From: Adineta vaga
Taxonomy: Eukaryota; Rotifera
Assembly (NCBI GenBank): GCA_021613535.1
Contig: CP075492.1
Coordinates: 4,588,001-4,652,000, forward strand
Reading direction: 5' to 3'
DNA length: 64,000 bases
Part shown: in pieces, positions 61,745 to 64,000 of the stretch
Layout of the letters: each line of letters begins with the position of its first letter
Numbering within the stretch: position 1 is the first letter of the stretch
Position numbers and translations under genes: made by a program
The notes under the pieces: model-generated
Told to the model about the DNA's origin: nothing
The model's input: the letters and a program-made list of their open reading frames with translations, nothing else
Databases searched by the model: none

Positions 61745-62303
61745 ATTTGAAATTCAAACGACGATAAATGTATAAAGATGAATATGTTTTTATATTATAA
61801 CAATCGATTATATATATATATGTAGGGTTAATGTAGGAATCAGTTCGATAGAAAGCAAACAGAGAAACAAAAAGATTATTCAAGGTTGTTATTCTTCTCT
61901 AGTATTAAATGAATAATGCGTAATCAAAATAAGCTTTTACTAATATTTGATGTTTAATAAAGCAAATAATACAATTTACTTCAATACTCTAAAGTTGATT
62001 TCAAGTGAGATTTTAATCCGAATCATCTATTCCGTAGATATATTAAGTTTAGTACCTTTTGACATCGTTAACATAAGATTTATCAGAGCCAATAGGAATT
62101 GAAAAAAAAAGATTTTGATTATGCTACAAAACGAGTAGCAGTACATTTTTTCTTTGCAATCGATTACCTTTCTAAAAATATCGCTTAATATGTATACCTA
62201 CTTATATGTAATCCTTATCGAAAGGGGCAAACTTCAATGAAAGAATCAAAGACTAAAGAGTTTATTAAATGCATTGCTAATGTAAGACAAATGATGAAAT
62301 TAA
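61745..62303. other. Intergenic, no gene seen
   Basis: 559 bp with a TA tract near 61808-61821 upstream of the TIL gene. No coding exon recognised. Confidence 0.55.
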
Positions 62304-63591
62304 TTAATATTCGAAACAATCGAATAATGATAAACGAATAGTATTTATTGTCTGATAGATATTTATCGCCGAAGCAGTATTGGCGTAAATATCGCCATTT
62401 GTAAGAATAATCATTCCTATATCACCCTTTTCATTGATCAACATAGAATTAGTTGCACTAGGAAGTGTACCACCATGTCCAAAATATCGACGACCATTGT
62501 TTAATGTTTGCCAATTCCACGCAAGTCCAAATTGTAACGTTGGAAGTGATGTTTGATTCACATTTTCAAATGAAATCACATCGTTCACTATTTTTTTCAT
62601 CTCTTTGATCGATTCAGCACGAATAACTGACGAACCATTGTTCATTATCATTTGTACATATTTCGAAAGAGAACTACCCGACATTCGTAATGAACCAGAT
62701 GGGTAAACACTCAAACTATACCATGGAATAGAAAGCCAATTTGGAATTTTCATCTAAAACATATCTTCTCTTTCTTCTTATCGGATGAGAAAGTAAGATG
62801 ATTACTTGTGTAATATTCAATCGAGGTGTCATCTTTTTCCATTGTGCCAAATTTGATGAATTGTATACATAATGTCTTACTAAATTCTCCTTCTCTTTTA
62901 TGTAAGATAAACGAAAAGCAGCTTCTTCGCTGTTGATATTCAATGGTTTAAGAATATTTTCTTTGACATATTCTTCAAATGACATTCGAGTAACACGTTC
63001 AATGATCAATGCAGCAAGACCAGTACCAACATTTGAATAGAGTGTGACTGTACCTGGTGGATATGGTATCCAATTTGAAGTATTATTTGTTAAATATTCG
63101 AAACATGTTTGAGCTAATGTTGTTTGTGTAAATGCATCATCATCGGACATAAAAAAATGAGGTTCAATTTGATCATTTAGAGCGATCGATGCTGAATGTG
63201 ATAATAATTGTCGAAGAGTAATCGAAGATAAAGGAAAAGATGGATGTGAAATATGTGGATCAGTTGAGAGAAGATAGTGATTGATATCTGTATCAAGATC
63301 GATAAGATTGGATTCAACAAGTTGCATAGCAGCAAGTGCAATGAATGTTTTTGAGATCGATGCTAAGAGAAAGATTGATTTGTCAACATTCATAGGTTGA
63401 GTCGGTAGAAAAGATTGATGACCAAATGCTTGTTGATAGAGAGTATGAGTTGTATTGATAACAATAATGACAGCACCTGGAATATGAACATCGAAAAGAG
63501 ATTGTTCGATGAACGATCGTGTTGGACATTGCTTGCTATTGATAGTTATAAATAATGTAAATGTAATAGATAAAAATGTAAGATACGACAT
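62304..63591 (-). CDS. Secreted serine beta-lactamase-like / penicillin-binding-type hydrolase
   Basis: Start at 63591: signal peptide MSYLTFLSITFTLFITINS. The class C beta-lactamase fold has the S-x-x-K motif in LLASISKTF (catalytic Ser near residue 78), LSHSASI, the Tyr motif YSNVGTG (Y-x-N), and HGG (YFGHGGTLP) in place of the KTG triad. A phase-0 intron after LNITQ precedes the second exon. Length is about 420 residues. Family members in eukaryotes include esterases, D-amino peptidases and LACTB; the real substrate is unknown. Motif residues look intact. The enzyme type is common in bacteria, so transfer is possible, but the intron and codon use are local. Confidence 0.88.
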
Positions 63592-63930
63592 GATTTCAAA
63601 TGTTATTCTTTTTCGTTTGAATGATAAAATCTATGTAACATAAGAATAAATCTTTCTTTCGATTACGATTAAGATTTAAGGAAATATCAATCTTGTGATT
63701 AAAACGTTTTTTTTATCCATTCAAAATCTTTCTCTTCTTTATTAGTTATAAGTCATTTAATCTTTTTATATATAAGACTGAATAGAATCTTTGTAGGTCA
63801 ACTTTATCGTAGGTATTGATAATAAACTTAAGAATTATTTCATATCATCAATTTATTAATTTTAAACACATAATTACAAGTAAAATAAATTAAGGTTTTA
63901 AATAAAACTTCAGGAATTTGTAATGTGACC
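63592..63930. other. Intergenic, no gene seen
   Basis: Spacer between the beta-lactamase-like start and the TIL tail at the right edge; AT-rich, no feature recognised. Confidence 0.5.
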
Positions 63931-64000
63931 TTATGGACTACATTGATCACGTTTTATACAAGTAGAATCTTGAGCACTAGCTCGTACATAGCCCTCTTGA
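63931..64000 (-). CDS. Second TIL-domain protein, C-terminal end only
   Basis: The minus strand from the window edge reads QEGYVRASAQDSTCIKRDQC, then SP and stop (TTA complement at 63931). This is the characteristic end of a TIL domain (x-GYVR...C...DQC), matching KKGYVRETDDKHSACVQMEDC of the gene at 61393. The gene continues beyond base 64000. Confidence 0.8.
   Translation of the reverse strand, partial: QEGYVRASAQDSTCIKRDQCSP

Overview
This is a gene-dense, AT-rich stretch of animal nuclear DNA. Most genes are split by introns of roughly 46-90 nt with canonical GT..AG ends, and they sit on both strands with short gaps. The gene content is metazoan: Rab2, WDR3, an Unc13/BAIAP3-type MUN protein, RBM22, a tetraspanin, transgelin, nuclear receptors, a heparan-sulfate-sulfotransferase relative, a PTP1B-type phosphatase and a 5S rRNA gene. 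Single-exon F-box/LRR-like genes, a cluster of very divergent nuclear receptors, and apparently non-metazoan-flavoured enzymes (cysteine synthase, serine beta-lactamase-like) fit a bdelloid rotifer such as Adineta or Rotaria best. That assignment is inference from gene style, not proof.

Layout. 1-500: 3' part of an unrecognised gene running off the left edge (-). 765-883: a single 5S rRNA gene. 1026-2780: PTP1B/TC-PTP-like phosphatase (-). 3894-4923: Rab2 (-), divergent from 5286-9335 WDR3 (+). 9510-15302: BAIAP3/Unc13-4-like exocytosis protein (-) with two candidate alternative first exons up to 17473. 18271-19955: unrecognised secreted protein (-). 20793-24751: large vWA/RING-like protein fused to endonuclease V (+). 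25161-26463: probably broken 2-O-sulfotransferase (+). 26693-28104: ZC2HC1 zinc-finger protein (-). 28525-30232: cysteine synthase family enzyme (+). 30389-33321: membrane-anchored GalT/HIT-like protein (+), with a small antisense gene nested in its last large intron (32061-32583). 34214-38816: three nuclear receptors (+,-,+). 39087-40733: RBM22 (-). 41249-42235: EGF-domain secreted protein (+). 42368-43963: PHD/EF-hand protein (-). 44914-45827: tetraspanin (-). 47092-47696: transgelin/calponin-type CH protein (+). 47.7-52.3 kb: gene-poor, with an F-box/LRR pseudogene and a decayed HHAIL/NCQTFC-type gene. 52349-54615: short/branched-chain acyl-CoA dehydrogenase (-) with a duplicated exon cassette. 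54728-57208: S/T/N-rich protein with tandem repeats (-). 57572-59038: unrecognised protein (+). 59285-61090: F-box/LRR-like protein (+). 61393-61744: TIL-domain inhibitor (-). 62304-63591: secreted beta-lactamase-like hydrolase (-). 63931-64000: tail of a second TIL gene at the right edge (-).

The genes do not form a pathway; most are unrelated housekeeping or signalling genes. The two strongest candidates for something undescribed are: (1) the acyl-CoA dehydrogenase, where a 69-codon segment exists in two diverged copies of exactly equal length, both flanked by phase-0 introns and separated by a 41-nt intron, as expected of mutually exclusive exons; and (2) a single spliced ORF of about 1237 residues joining a vWA-like domain, a RING-like Cys cluster and a complete-looking endonuclease V. 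Other points are the antisense nested gene whose stop codon overlaps its host's splice-donor exon, and two genes sharing one phase-compatible acceptor from separate first exons. All calls were made by reading the sequence and its translations; no database search was run.
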